64,000 nt of DNA from Zoroaster sp. YZ-2022. Lineage: Eukaryota > Echinodermata > Asteroidea > Forcipulatida > Zoroasteridae. This document shows positions 10,709 to 22,482 of this stretch, piece after piece. Positions within the stretch are counted from its first letter, which is position 1, and every line of letters begins with the position of its first letter. The position numbers and the translations under genes were made by a program. The stretch covers positions 43,274,733 through 43,338,732 of the forward strand of contig CM055822.1 of assembly GCA_029582265.1 (NCBI GenBank), given 5' to 3'. Under the pieces are notes generated by a model. The model saw only the letters and a list, made by a program, of their open reading frames with translations, ran no database searches and was not told where the DNA came from.

Positions 10709-13220
10709 GCTAGGGAGGTGTGGGTCATGCAAAATTTGATTATGTTAATATTCTAACTTGATCTCATGGTCATGAAAACATTGTCTCTTATTTTGGCTTG
10801 AATCTTAATGATATTTAAATTCTTTTGAAACATCTTCCCAGATCATTCTGGTTGGTAGTCAGAATAACATGATAGTTTCAATGTTGTAGCAAGCTGCCCT
10901 CATTCTGTCAGCAATGACCATGATAACATCAGATGGTGTTGTAGCTCATTGTACAGGATGTGTCAACTTGTTCAGAGATTTTGTGTAAAAGTTAATGGTA
11001 GAAGTTACTGTGATACTTGATGGTAATCATGTTCAATATTTTGTGTGTTTCTGAGGATAAGAATCACCAGTTGACATTTCAACGTTTACAAAAGGTCATT
11101 GCAGGAAAGTTTAGTTCTTAGACAAAAATCATTCCAAAGAGCTGATATTAGCTTTCTTTTAATGCGGACCTGAATTCAGTTGTTGACCAAACTACTCCCA
11201 AACATCCTTGACTCATTTCCAACTTAATCACCACTGTGCAGCTCTGCTGTTTATCCCCAGAACTAATGGAAGGATCCGCATCTGAAATGTGCAGGATGCG
11301 GGCCAAAGTCAAAGTGGATGATCCCAATTCAATGGGAGGGAAGGCTGTACATTTTAATACAAATTTGTGTAATTCAAGAAATACCTTTGATGATGGTGAA
11401 CCAGTAATAAAATGTTTTTGGCGCCCTCCGATAAACCCATGATATACAACCAAAAGATTCAAAGTTATACATTCATAGATATGATTTATTCACATCATTT
11501 ATTTTATTCACAAAATTAGATTTGTACAATATTTTATTTTGATTCGATCTATGTACATGCAGAGAGAGCTTTATGGATTGCAATATGAATGACAAGTAAA
11601 TTAAATCTTATTGAAACTAAATTGAACTTAATCAACAATCACATAATAATAGTCAATAAACCAAAAGTCTCTAGATGATATACCAGTAATTAAAGGAGAG
11701 ATTGTGAAACAAATGTCCTTGAAAGTCTGCAAATGAATATTTATGTTGAAATTCATCAGCAAAGAAACATTAGAGGCACAAGTTTGAGGTTTTCAGTGGC
11801 TTGAAATTTAGTTACTCCATTGAGGAATGGACAAATTGTGGAATTACAAACAATAATAATTTGCTTAAAGGGAGGTTACACATAGTTTTTATATAATGTA
11901 CTTGGTGTAAAGTTGATGATGGAATCAAACATCTCTTGAAATCTTTCTGTCTGAGGAACTATCATATAAATACAAATTTATGAAATCATTTCTTGACTGA
12001 ATTTCTGACTGAATGAGACACAAAATTATAATAAATACAAACAATTTAAAGGTATTTTCACTATTTTGACATTAAAGACACAACCTCATTAAGCTGAAAC
12101 TTTCACAGGTTGGTTGTTAAATGCAGATCTTGAAAGTAAGCAAACTTGTAGAAGAAATTGAGCAAAAGTGTAACCTCCCTGTACAAATACATTCATTCAG
12201 AAATAGAATTGGATTGACCTTATTAAGAAGGTGCATTAGATTCCAACAATTGATAAAAGTACACAAGACTTGAATATAAACATTACATAGTATCATGCGT
12301 GTCACCAGGAATTTCATTATGAGTTGAACATTTGTAAATGTATTCAAATTATCACACAAATTGTTTTTGTTTGTTTTTTTAGAAAAGAAGTGGCATCTTT
12401 GCTTCTTCATTAAAATATAGAATCCAAATCTAGAAGGAGATTTGTTCACATCCTTCAAACCTCCCTGGTGATACACATGAGTATGATGAACTGTAGCAAC
12501 TAAATAAATGACAGTATAATGAAGGTCATTACCCTCATTGAAGACTCTACAAGAGACTGGATCCACATGGAATCATGCTCATATATATAGATAATGTACA
12601 GTGCTTAGTATTTATATCAACCAACTTCTACAAGGTATAATTACATGACAAAATACCCAAAGCAGGGAGGAAGGGGCTTCATCCCCCAAGGCTCCCCATA
12701 CCCCCTGGATCTGCCATTGGAAGTTATTTGGGCTTGTGACAGGAAAACCTCAAAACGGTTTGTTCATTGTAATGTATAAAATTAAGCTTATTACACAATT
12801 GATGAAGATTATCATTTGTAAAAGTGTTCAATATAATGTATAAAGCTAATTATGAATGCTTATTTTTAAAAGTGTACAATAATCATATATGTTGAAAAGT
12901 AAATTTAAATCAAGACAAATGAAACTCCTCTTTTGTAATTTCACAAATTATTATGTTGAATTAGTTGCTCATTTATGAGATTAAGAGTCATGGTTTCCTG
13001 AAGATAATTTCTGTCTGAATATGACAGAAATGATTGCATATAAACCTACAGTGCTTTGGTTAGAAACTGTGAATGAGATTTCACAACTTGTTTCCAAATG
13101 AAACATTGACTGGTCAATTGTTTATATGCAATTCTTGATTGTCATTTAGTATTCATGCACATGATGACATTTTACAAACAGTGTATCAAGAATGTACTAT
13201 TCATTTTTATTTCCCTCCAG

Positions 13221-13332
13221 GTTGACAGCATGACAACCCTTCTAATTGACCTGATCAGAGGTCAACAAGAAACAGTCTCAGCAAGAAACATCCTCAACCA
13301 AGAGAGATCAGCTCAGGATGCTCCAACAAAAG
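13221..13332 (+). CDS. Exon-like 112-bp segment, unidentified protein
   Basis: A strong acceptor (TTTATTTCCCTCCAG/) and donor (AAAG/GTAAGAGG) bound 112 bp that is open in one frame, encoding about 37 residues including TTLLIDLIRGQQETVSARN. The same segment with both splice sites is kept in the copy at 31854-31965 and, with a 2-bp length difference, in the inverted copy at 60865-60974. It is on the strand opposite to the TRIM gene and downstream of its stop. I do not recognise the protein. Conservation could simply reflect recent duplication. Confidence 0.35.
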
Positions 13333-14153
13333 GTAAGAGGAAGAAAACTAGACTTGTATAAGGTGCAGCTCAGGTGTAGAATATAACCTTTCCATTATGC
13401 AACTCTGTACAAGGGTGGATCCAGAGGGGGAAAAGAGAGGGTATAGACCTTTCTTTTGCTATGTCACAATTGTAGTTTTTGTCAACTGGTGATTGGCAAA
13501 CAATGGGTGACCATCAGTGAAAACAAAGAAAGTATTGACAAGATATTGACATATGAATAATTAAAGAGTAACATTTACAAATCAACAGACAATGCCAAAA
13601 GCAAAATGAGGGGAACTCCCTCTTAAAGATGCATCACCCATATTTGTAACTTTTTCACCAGTGATTCCTGGCAACTTCCTTTTAATTTGAAAAATATATA
13701 AAAATAAATAAAAATGTAATTTCCTCATAGAAAGGCAACCAAATACTTAACAATTACAAATGAAATATAACAAATCATCAGAGGCTTGTTTTTGAAATGA
13801 ATTAATAGCTAGCCTCGTCATAAATTCATTTATTAGTTCATATGTGGATTTCTTTTATTAAAGACTCTGGAGAAGTGCTTAGCTAAATTGGTGAAGGGCA
13901 AACATCTAAATCAATTATTCATTTGAGTTGGTTCTTGAAGCAAAGTAAAGACTTCATTGGCAATGAATTGTATATGCTCTGTATCTCTTGTCATGTCAAA
14001 CATAATAAATGATGACAAGATTAATTCTATAGAGTGACATTGATACTCAAGATTCTACATTATATGTTTGGGTAACATATCTTGAAGAGGACATTTCACC
14101 ATTATGATGATGACAAGGAGATTGCCAGTCAGCAGCATGTTGATTACATCACA

Positions 14154-14766
14154 TTATGTGATATATCTTTCACTGAGTGGTAGTCTGTTGCTACCAGCTG
14201 ATGCCCATCTGCAATGAATGTGATTCATGGGCAAGTACAGACCCTGAGCTATACATGAGATGAATCTACCTTCATCATCATAATGGTGAATATGACCAGT
14301 GTTACACCCATTGTGCACTGCAATGTATATGCCTGATCTGTCACAGCATACACCATTGCAGCAATGAACTTCCTGACCATTGATTGTTGGTTTGATTGTG
14401 AGTAATGAAGTACCATTACTATCAACAATGTCTACTTGATGTTGGTCAAAACCACTGACTACAACTCTATTATTATTATCAATGGCCAGGAAGTGAGGTG
14501 CTGTCTGGACTGACATAGTGTGAATGAGCGAGCCATCAGTGGGGCTGTGCTCGCTCACCACCAATCTCTTCACATCACCTATTATGATGTTACCCTTATT
14601 ATTTACTGCTACACTCCAGAGGGACACTGCTGTCTTCCCTACCTCACTATGAGGCACTGTGTGAAAGTCAAAGGCAAGTGTGCCATCATTGTTGTACATC
14701 TTGATGACATTTTGGTGCGCTCTACAACCACTAAGTGATTGTGTATAGCTGCAATGCCACGTGGAT
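14154..14766 (-). pseudogene. TRIM-NHL C-terminal exon, copy A (frameshifted)
   Basis: On the minus strand a TTTCCAG acceptor precedes position 14766, the same splice point as in the other copies. The exon encodes NHL-type beta-propeller repeats (for example GIYIAVHNG, GHIHHYDDEGRF). Relative to the intact copy at 32447-33069 it lacks one base near 14713 and has a net frame change near 14225, so only the middle 180 codons stay in frame. It would be the 3-prime exon for the N-terminal exon at 24451-25759, and the phases match (1 + 2 nt). The frameshifts may be real decay or sequence errors. Confidence 0.7.
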
Positions 14767-16936
14767 CTGGAAATAATAATAATAGAGATAACACAGCACA
14801 GTGATATAACAATTATGTGTGTTATGTTTTATGAGCTGAACATTAAATGAAGATATTTCTACATATTTTGACATGAAGGCCTATACATGTACAAAGGGAT
14901 TCACAACAGCCAATGTTCACTTTGAACCTTTGAACTGTCATGATTTATTATTCACTATTTATTAAAATCAATGTCATGTTTCAGAAAATAAAATAGGCTA
15001 AATTTAAATTGATGACAGCGGAAAGTGAGTACATGTATAGCACATAATTTCAATGTATGAAGGTTTTAATAGCATAACATGCAGTTATGAGCACTTTCTT
15101 TCTAGGAAAAATTTATTTAGGCGCCCGTATCAAAATAGGCCAACTGCCAGGGTAAGCATTTCAAAGCGTTGTTGATAGTTTATTGCGCGCTACGGGCGTT
15201 GGTAATTATCACCCATATTCGTAGGTGCGCTGACAGGCGTTGGTAGAACTGTCATTGATATGCAGAAACATCGCGCCGCTAACTTTCATGCATATTCATC
15301 ATGCATATTCCTCTATACATCCCGGTTCGCCAACCACTAACCCCTATTCGCTTTAGATTGCACGCACGCTGTGATGGCAATCAGAGTGGTATTTGCAGTG
15401 TTTATTTGTCCGATGTCTGGGTTAATATTAAAATTCACGGGTGGGGGCACGTGCAAAAGAGAAATACATGTACAGATATAGAAGCCTCCGAATGTGGGTG
15501 TTTAACTATGAGTTTGGCTGGGTAAAGAGTTGATATCGTCTGGTCTTGTGGGTATGTATTTGACCCAACCTTGGCGACGCGCTATGACACTTTTACGCAC
15601 ACCGTTGAGCCATCGCGCTTTAATTTGTCAGTAGGTTTGAAGGGGCGCTATCACTTCTGTTATGCTGAACACTACCAACTCCCAATGGTTTTATCAGATG
15701 CCCTAGAGGTCCTCCAGACCCTAGACAACAATTTGAAGCAAAAAATAATAATGTAAGGGCCCTTTAGGTTGATGTTTATTTTAGTTCTGATAACGCTTTT
15801 CCCTCTACCCAAAATCGACATAAAATACCCTATTATGTGTACCCATAGCAGTTATAGGAATAAACATCTCTCATCCTCTGGCTGTTGGTTCCACCATGTC
15901 TGGATTCATGGTCTAGCACAACATAGTGGGTAACTGATAGCTTTTGATAAGCCGCTCAGAGCCGAAGTCAATGCCCTTGTGTTGACAGATGGGAATAGGA
16001 TTTGTACACGGTCCTATGGGACCATGCTTTTTGCAGTAGCATTTTTTGGGTCAAGGGTTCAAACCAGGCTAATGAGAATTAACCATGCTATTTGGGGATA
16101 CCTCAACAAGGAACTTACGGAATTTGAGAAATTTGGGGTAAAAAACAACGGAGTAATTAGGTTTGTTTACAAACCTACTTAAAAATAAGTAGCATGGCGT
16201 TGCAAGGTTTTAATTAATTAATTAAATGACTCTCCGCCGTTGGTACAATTATTGTTGGGATAGGCAGCTTGGGAAGTGGACATCAATTAGTCATGCAGAC
16301 ATGATAATGGTTATCGGACAGGGCTTCAAAATTCTATCGGAAATAACCACATTCACGGGTTTATGTTCATGCCTGTTTTGTTTACATACATGTAGACTAC
16401 CTATTGAAAACCATGTAGCAAACCTCCATTCATGCTCGCACAGAGCTGGCTAGCCAGATGAGTGTAATGCCCCACGCTTTCAACCCCTAACTCACGCCAG
16501 CATTACTACTAGAGGGGGAGCTCAAGCATAGCTTGAATTGGGCGGTTTTCTTGTTATCACTTTAATTTCATTGTGTTGTGCCCATAGTGGAGCTGCCAAA
16601 GATTTCCGGTGTTACTCAGTACAGTGTATCCCCCGGTGCGTGACGTAATTGGTTTGGGCAGTCATAAACATGTTCAAATGCTTGATTTTAATCGACTTTT
16701 AAAACTTTAATAGCAATGAAGCCAGCGACTGATAGAATGACAAATAATCCAATTTATACAAATAGAAGAAAAATTTACGCATTTTTATTAAATTCATCAT
16801 GGTTAAAAGGGCGAATTGATTTGTGCAAAATAAATGTTTCCAACCGGAACGATTTTTAATTACATTAAATTGTATCTGCAATAAAAATGCCATTCACGTT
16901 CAAATAAGCACTAAACGTATTTTTCAAAAGGACACT

Positions 16937-17189
16937 CTACATAGGTAAAACTTGTAGCTTTGCATGGTGAGGATGATAAGTAAGACTAATTGCGGTGACA
17001 CCATGTGGAATCTCAATTGAGTAGTAATTAGTTCTGAAAAGAACTGGGTGTAAAACTCAGTTCTTTTCAGAACAAATTACTACTCAATTGAGATTCCATG
17101 GTGTCACTGAATAGTCTTACTTACTGACACCTACATGTTATACATTTAATAAAACAATTGCTTACCGATGCTTCTCGCATACATATTTT
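16937..17189 (-). mobile_element. Penelope-like terminal fragment, 5-prime truncated copy
   Basis: This is the reverse-orientation copy of the element at 2921-3279. It keeps the long hairpin (about 16978-17121) and the end sequence CAAGTTTTACCT, but lacks the hammerhead-like 5-prime part. A 5-bp TACAT flanks both sides. 5-prime truncation is typical of reverse-transcribed insertions. Confidence 0.5.
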
Positions 17190-18119
17190 GAGGGATCTTA
17201 AACGATGCTTATATAGTAAAATGCTTATTAAAAGGATATATCATTGTTTTGGGGAAACGCATTCATTTCAGATCATTTCACCTGAAACTTTGATCAATTA
17301 CCAAAGCTATCATATCTTTTAGACTATTTATGCAGTACATCCGTGATACCTTTTCACGTTATTGAATATTATCAAAATTATTTCAATTACTATAAGTTCC
17401 ATTTATTGTGAATAAAGACGCACAAATCACAATTGACTGTCCATGTCAATATATGGCGTAATGAAACCAGCAATTGTTAACATTACGGATTACGTAAGCA
17501 GAATTTGGACAAAATAAAATTAAACTAAACGCATTTTCATAAAATTTACTGATAATGAAGACCGGATTGAGCGATAATAATGTGACCAGCCCATCAAAAT
17601 GGGGGCATTGTCCCCAAAGAATGATTCCATGTAATTTAACACAGAAGTTAAAACATTTAAAAAAGGGTTGGAAAAACCAAAATTTTGATTTATATATTTT
17701 TAGGTGGCCTAAATCTTGATTTTTCTTGCTGTGTGGTATTACCTTTTTGTCAAAAGATTAATAAAGTTGGAAAAAGACAATTTCTGAACCGAGTTTGTGT
17801 ACTAATTGCCAAGGGTCGTGATTTTCTCATAAAATGTTTTTCAAAACGGGGTGGGAAAATTTGTGTCATGGTCGCCGTAATTACCTCATAATTTTGGAAA
17901 GGAAGGTCGCTTGATTATCAATTTTTAATGATTTTAAACTTTGTGAGTTGCTTTTAAAGCTGATATGAATATCTCAAAAGTAAAATGTACAATGTCTCAT
18001 TTCGATGAAGCTGGTCATATATATCAACGTAATTGTCACTTAAAACTTGTTTTTGTATGTTTCGCCACCTTGTATAGCGTTATTTTGAGTTTGTTTTTTA
18101 CACTTCTGAAATAATATAT

Positions 18120-19095
18120 TACCAAATCTTCATTCAAAGTCATCGGACATGATTTGTAAATTGCGGTTCTTTTTTTTCTTCCTTTTTTAACTGATACATT
18201 AGCCAAAGATTGCCTCTGTGGTCATACAATGAGTGCAGAGCATGACCATAATATCAGATCCTCCGGCCTTGAGCCACGCCATCCATCAGGCATGGTTGAC
18301 CGGTTAGTGCTGTGAAGCACACGCTGAATTTTGAATCTCGGTGTGTTGCACTTTGACTAAATATTGGGGTACAATTTTTCCTCATATTTTAGGGTTTGAT
18401 GTCACCTACGATGTTGAAAAAAACTGAGCGTGCTTTAGTTCATTATCTGATATCATGGCTAATTTTGTGTGGAGTTTCAAAAGACAAGTCTAGAGTGAAT
18501 TGGAGGTTTAATTTTCTGAATTTCGGGGGATAAAACTGTGTTCTTTCAAATTTGTTTATACAACTGTACTTTTTTTTTTAAATTTCAGCAAGATATCAAT
18601 TAAAATGTCGGACATTGTACATTTACGACTATACCAAACTTCATTCAAAGTCATCGGACATGATTTGTAAATTGCGGTTCTTTTTTTGCTTCCTTTTTTG
18701 ACTGATACATTAGCCAAAGATTGCCTCTGTGGTCATACACGAGAGTAATGGAGTACATGACCATAATATCGGATCCTCCGGCCTTGAGCCACGCCGTCCG
18801 TCAGGCATGGTTGACCGGCTAGTGCTGTGAAGCACACGCTGAATTTTGAATCTCGGTGTGATACATTAGCCAAAGATTGCCTCTATGGTCATACACATGC
18901 ATGGTACATATATGACTACCAAATCTTTGTTGAATGTCATCGGACATAATTTAGAAGTTCTGGGTAATTTTTTCTTCTTTTTGACTAATACATTTGCCAA
19001 ATAGTGCGATTTGGTAATACAACGAGAAATCTGGAGCATGACCGTAATGCTGGATCCTCCGGACTTGAGCCATGCCGTCCGTCATTGCCCGATCT
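18120..19095. repeat. Three direct repeats of about 230 bp inside the 5-kb insertion
   Basis: 18125-18350 and 18640-18860 are nearly identical (ACTTCATTCAAAGTCATCGG through AATCTCGGTGTG). A third, more diverged copy occupies about 18860-19090. Each has the words TGATACATTAGCCAAAGATT and CCTCCGGCCTTGAGCCACGC. No coding frame is shared by the copies. Confidence 0.75.
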
Positions 19096-20099
19096 TTAGC
19101 CCCAAACATAAAAAAACCCAGAATTTTATGAGTGAACGAATTTTTGGAGAGTATCACCCGCTCTAACGAAAAATAATTTTACTTTTATTTTTTTATGATC
19201 AGGAACCTTAAAAATAATAGCAATAATTATAAAACTCCAATAAGGATTTGTCACGTGATTTATTGTCGATCCCAACAATAATTCATTTTGGGCGTTTTAA
19301 TTCACTGTAACTTATCATTGGCGTTTATTTTCGTGGTGATGGCTCAAATAAAAGGTTGTAACTTTCTAGACCCCATCAAAATACCTATTTGGATTTTAAA
19401 TAGATTTTTTGGGGTCAAATAGGCAAAAGATCGGGCCATCATCTTTAATGTATGCATTGGAATGATAATTAAATCTATAATCAGTTTTTAAGCATCATTG
19501 ACTGAATATTATTGAGCTATAAACATTCTGAAACGTATTTAAAAAAGATCGAGAGAATATGATAAAATATATTTCAGTTTCTCCAGTAGGCCTATGTCAA
19601 GCAAAAATGAAAAGTGAGCGAGGTGAAGCCGGGACCAAATGCATTTCGGGATTTTATTTGTGGACAAAACCGTATGCCTTTAATGTAAAATCGTAAGATT
19701 AGGAAAAAAATAGAGGTTCAAGTCTATGAAACCAACACTGGGTGTAAATAATCGCTATCACTGGTCTATTGTCCCTGTAATGGTGGTGTGTACGTATTCT
19801 TTTGTTAATTTCGGTCCACAATTCACTGCAGCATGTACAGCGAGATTCCTTTGAGATTCAGTCACCCGTACGACGTACACCACCACAGACTAATCCTACG
19901 GCTCATGGGGCATTTAAATATCAATACAAGTCTTCCCTTTGTCATTTAAACTAACACAACCAAGCAAAGTTAATGAGCTGAACTTACAACGCGTTGCAAC
20001 GACCAAAAACACGTTGGGGAAAATAATTAACAAACTCATTTTTTACCAACGCCTCTGCCGTTGCAACGCATTGCAACGCGTTGGCCTATTTTGGCCTAT

Positions 20100-22480
20100 T
20101 TTAAATTATTATTCAAACATTTTGTTTAATGTTTGTTGAGGTATTACTAGGAGAGCAATTAGACAGTGAATAAAGAGATATTCTAATGCACTCATAGTTA
20201 TAGAGATTTCCCCTCTTTCTAAGAGAAGGTCCTCAGGAAACTGAATAAAATTGATAATTTCACATTAATTCATGGTTAATTACTTTAAAGGTTTGCTGAA
20301 ATACATGTAGAAACTCCTAATATAATTGTTTCATCCAATTACCCGTAAACGCCTTTTTATAATTCATATTTAACATTTGAGCGTTGCAAACAGAAATCTG
20401 TGACTCTTGAACAATGTAATGTTTACACTTTTACAGACAATTATCTTTAAATTCAAGAGATTACGCTCCAATAAAGCCTTTGTAGTATTTTACCAACATT
20501 TGCCATATATTTTTCTCCAACTGTTTGTGATACATTGTATCCAATCATTAAGACTGCAAAGGGCCTGGCAGTGGCTGCTTCAAACAACTTATCACACCAG
20601 CAGCATATGAGGGAATATTTGCCTAATTGTTTGCAGTAATTGGATTAGTGGGCAAACGGTGCATGCTGATCATGATCGGTAATTTATAGCTTGTTATGTG
20701 AATACATAATATTTTTCCCGAATAGTTTCACACATCATGTATTTGTACACCACGGAGGCATGTTTTCAACAAAAATGAAAACGAATATCCGGGTATCCGA
20801 AGTTTGCTGATTTGGGGTATCCGGTTCCAAATATATCTGAAAACGCACACCCCTATTCATAGCTATACAATGTGTGTAAGCTTGTCAGTATTACAAATCA
20901 AAACATAAATAATTACACCTTCAAAGTAAATTGTCAGAGCTGGTTAGAACAGTCAGTGACACAGACCCTTCATATGACATCATTGACAGAATTATCAATG
21001 AATAGGGAGTATGTTTGGTGTCTAAATTTACTTGAATTATGTTCAAAGATGGAAATGCACCAATGATCTTTTGACACACTTGCTAACACACATATGTGTA
21101 TTTACAGCATATGTACATCATGTGTATTTAAGTTTTGATAACTCCTGTGTGATGTTCACACCCGATGGATGCTACCGTATGCTGTCAATCATGTGTACAA
21201 AAATATCTGTTCTTCTTTTTCAGGGGGGTAAAGAACAGCAACAACAAAAAACCAATTTTCTCCGATTGAAATATATTTTGGAGAAACAAAACTCAAATGA
21301 GGTTGTTACAACATCCAATCTATCAATCTCCCACAAGAATATTTCTATTTCAGTAAACCTTTAGAAGGCCATACTGAACTAGTTTTTTCTCAAAATCAGG
21401 AAAGTCCGATGTTAATCTTTGTTTACATCTTGGCAATGCGGCATAGCGTGTGGTGTAAGTGAGGGAAAACAAACTTATCAAGATTATGTGTATGTGTACA
21501 TTGTATACCTGCAATTAATGCTCAGTTTACTGATACACATGAACATCTGTCATGATTTTCCATCAATGTAGGGACAAATTTGACCATTCTATGGATAATT
21601 TGACATGGGAAATTACCAGGGAAGTAATTTGTAAAATTATTTGTGTACTATATTGTTTGCTTTTATTCAGAGTAACTTTAAACTGGTCAGATGCCATGAT
21701 CATTTGGTCTGTCAATTCATAGGGTATGTCAATGAGTTGTTTGCTTTTATTCAGAGTAACTTTAAACTGGTCAGATGCCATGATCATTTGGTCTGTCAAT
21801 TCATAGGGTATGTCAATGAGTTGTTTGCTTTTATTCAGAGTAACTTTAAACTGGTCAGATGCCATGATCATTTGGTCTGTCAATTCATAGGGTATGTCAA
21901 TGGGTTGTTTGCTTTTATTCAGAGTCACTTTAAACTGGTCAGATGCCATGATCATTTGGTCTGTCAATTCATAGGGTATGTCAATGAGTTGTTTACATGC
22001 ATGTTCATCAACATCATTCAGTGTCATGTCGACACAACAATGAATGAATTCAGTAAGTGGAGTGTGGCAGTTATTTATTTGCAATCTTTTGAATAATGTG
22101 TGCTGCAAATGAGTTTGACCAGTCGTCAAGCTTTGATGGCCGGCTGGAAATCTGTGGAACTTCACTTCAGGATTCTGGAAAGCATTCATTAAAGTTCTGG
22201 CTAGAACACAGATGAACAGACACACTCTGGTGATAATTCTGGTCTATGGCTGTCTGACAAACAATTAAATTCAACAATTGAATTTAACTCTTAAGCAGAA
22301 TTTCCCATATTAAAAACGAAGTTGAAGGAGTATTTTTAGATGTTTGTTTAAAAAACTAACAAAAAAATTGAAAGTCAAATGATATTTTAGTTGGTATTAT
22401 GGATGTCTAATAATTGTCATAACAATGAATAAAGTTTGTGTTATAGAGTGGTTTAGAATATCTATTTAAGTTCACTTGCA
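20100..22480. repeat. Segmental duplication, TRIM intron proximal part
   Basis: 20100-22060 aligns with 38050-39470, and 22056-22340 with 41003-41280. The inverted counterpart is 59090-56760. It is intron DNA of the copy A TRIM gene. A dispersed repeat with CCGGGTATCCGG words occurs near 20780, 38300 and 58830, and as a fragment near 1820. Apart from the minisatellite, no gene is seen. Confidence 0.8.
21650..21992. repeat. 84-bp minisatellite, 4 copies, open on both strands
   Basis: Four near-identical 84-bp units. Because 84 is a multiple of three, both strands stay open. The minus strand encodes a 28-residue unit beginning LIDIPYELTDQMIMASDQ inside a 220-codon ORF (22225-21563), and the plus strand also has a 151-codon ORF. 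The array lies in the intron of the TRIM gene, in the same orientation. Orthologous arrays have six copies (38895-39404) and about seven decayed copies with frame-breaking indels (57650-58240), which argues against a conserved protein. Confidence 0.9.
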
Positions 22481-22482
22481 AT

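Larger units (their letters stand above)
10400..15110. repeat. Segmental duplication, copy A distal part
   Basis: 10400-15050 aligns in the same orientation with 28990-33347, and inverted with 63780-59100 and (partly) 43440-41950. Copy A has about 350 bp (13630-13975) that the 29-33 kb copy lacks but the inverted copy at 60.2-60.6 kb retains. Apart from the features listed separately, the intergenic DNA at 10.7-13.2 kb shows no recognisable gene. Confidence 0.85.
15111..20098. mobile_element. About 5-kb insertion in the TRIM intron, inverted-repeat ends
   Basis: Copies at 38.03 kb and, inverted, 59.09 kb run straight through this point, while copy A has an extra 5 kb. The insertion has related inverted ends. 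The left contains CAAAATAGGCCAAC then GGGCGTTGGTA; the right, read inward, contains AAAATAGGCCAACGCGTTGC then GGCGTTGGTA. About 25 bp of target sequence are missing, so no clean target duplication is seen. No transposase or other protein was recognised inside. It contains a nested Penelope-like copy and a set of direct repeats, listed separately. Confidence 0.6.

Noticed and set aside
11148..11462. 104-codon minus-strand ORF and overlapping plus ORF at 11236-11442
   Set aside because: Not open in the copies at 29.75-30.05 and 62.8-63.05 kb; no recognisable motif.
12117..12566. 149-codon minus-strand ORF downstream of the copy A TRIM exon
   Set aside because: Broken by a small insertion in copy B (about 30980) and in the inverted copy; no domain, no bias, and AT-rich composition. 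Probably 3-prime flanking DNA.
21641..22096. CRISPR-like regularly spaced repeat
   Set aside because: Units are contiguous 84-bp tandem copies without unique spacers, in a eukaryotic intron; it is a minisatellite.
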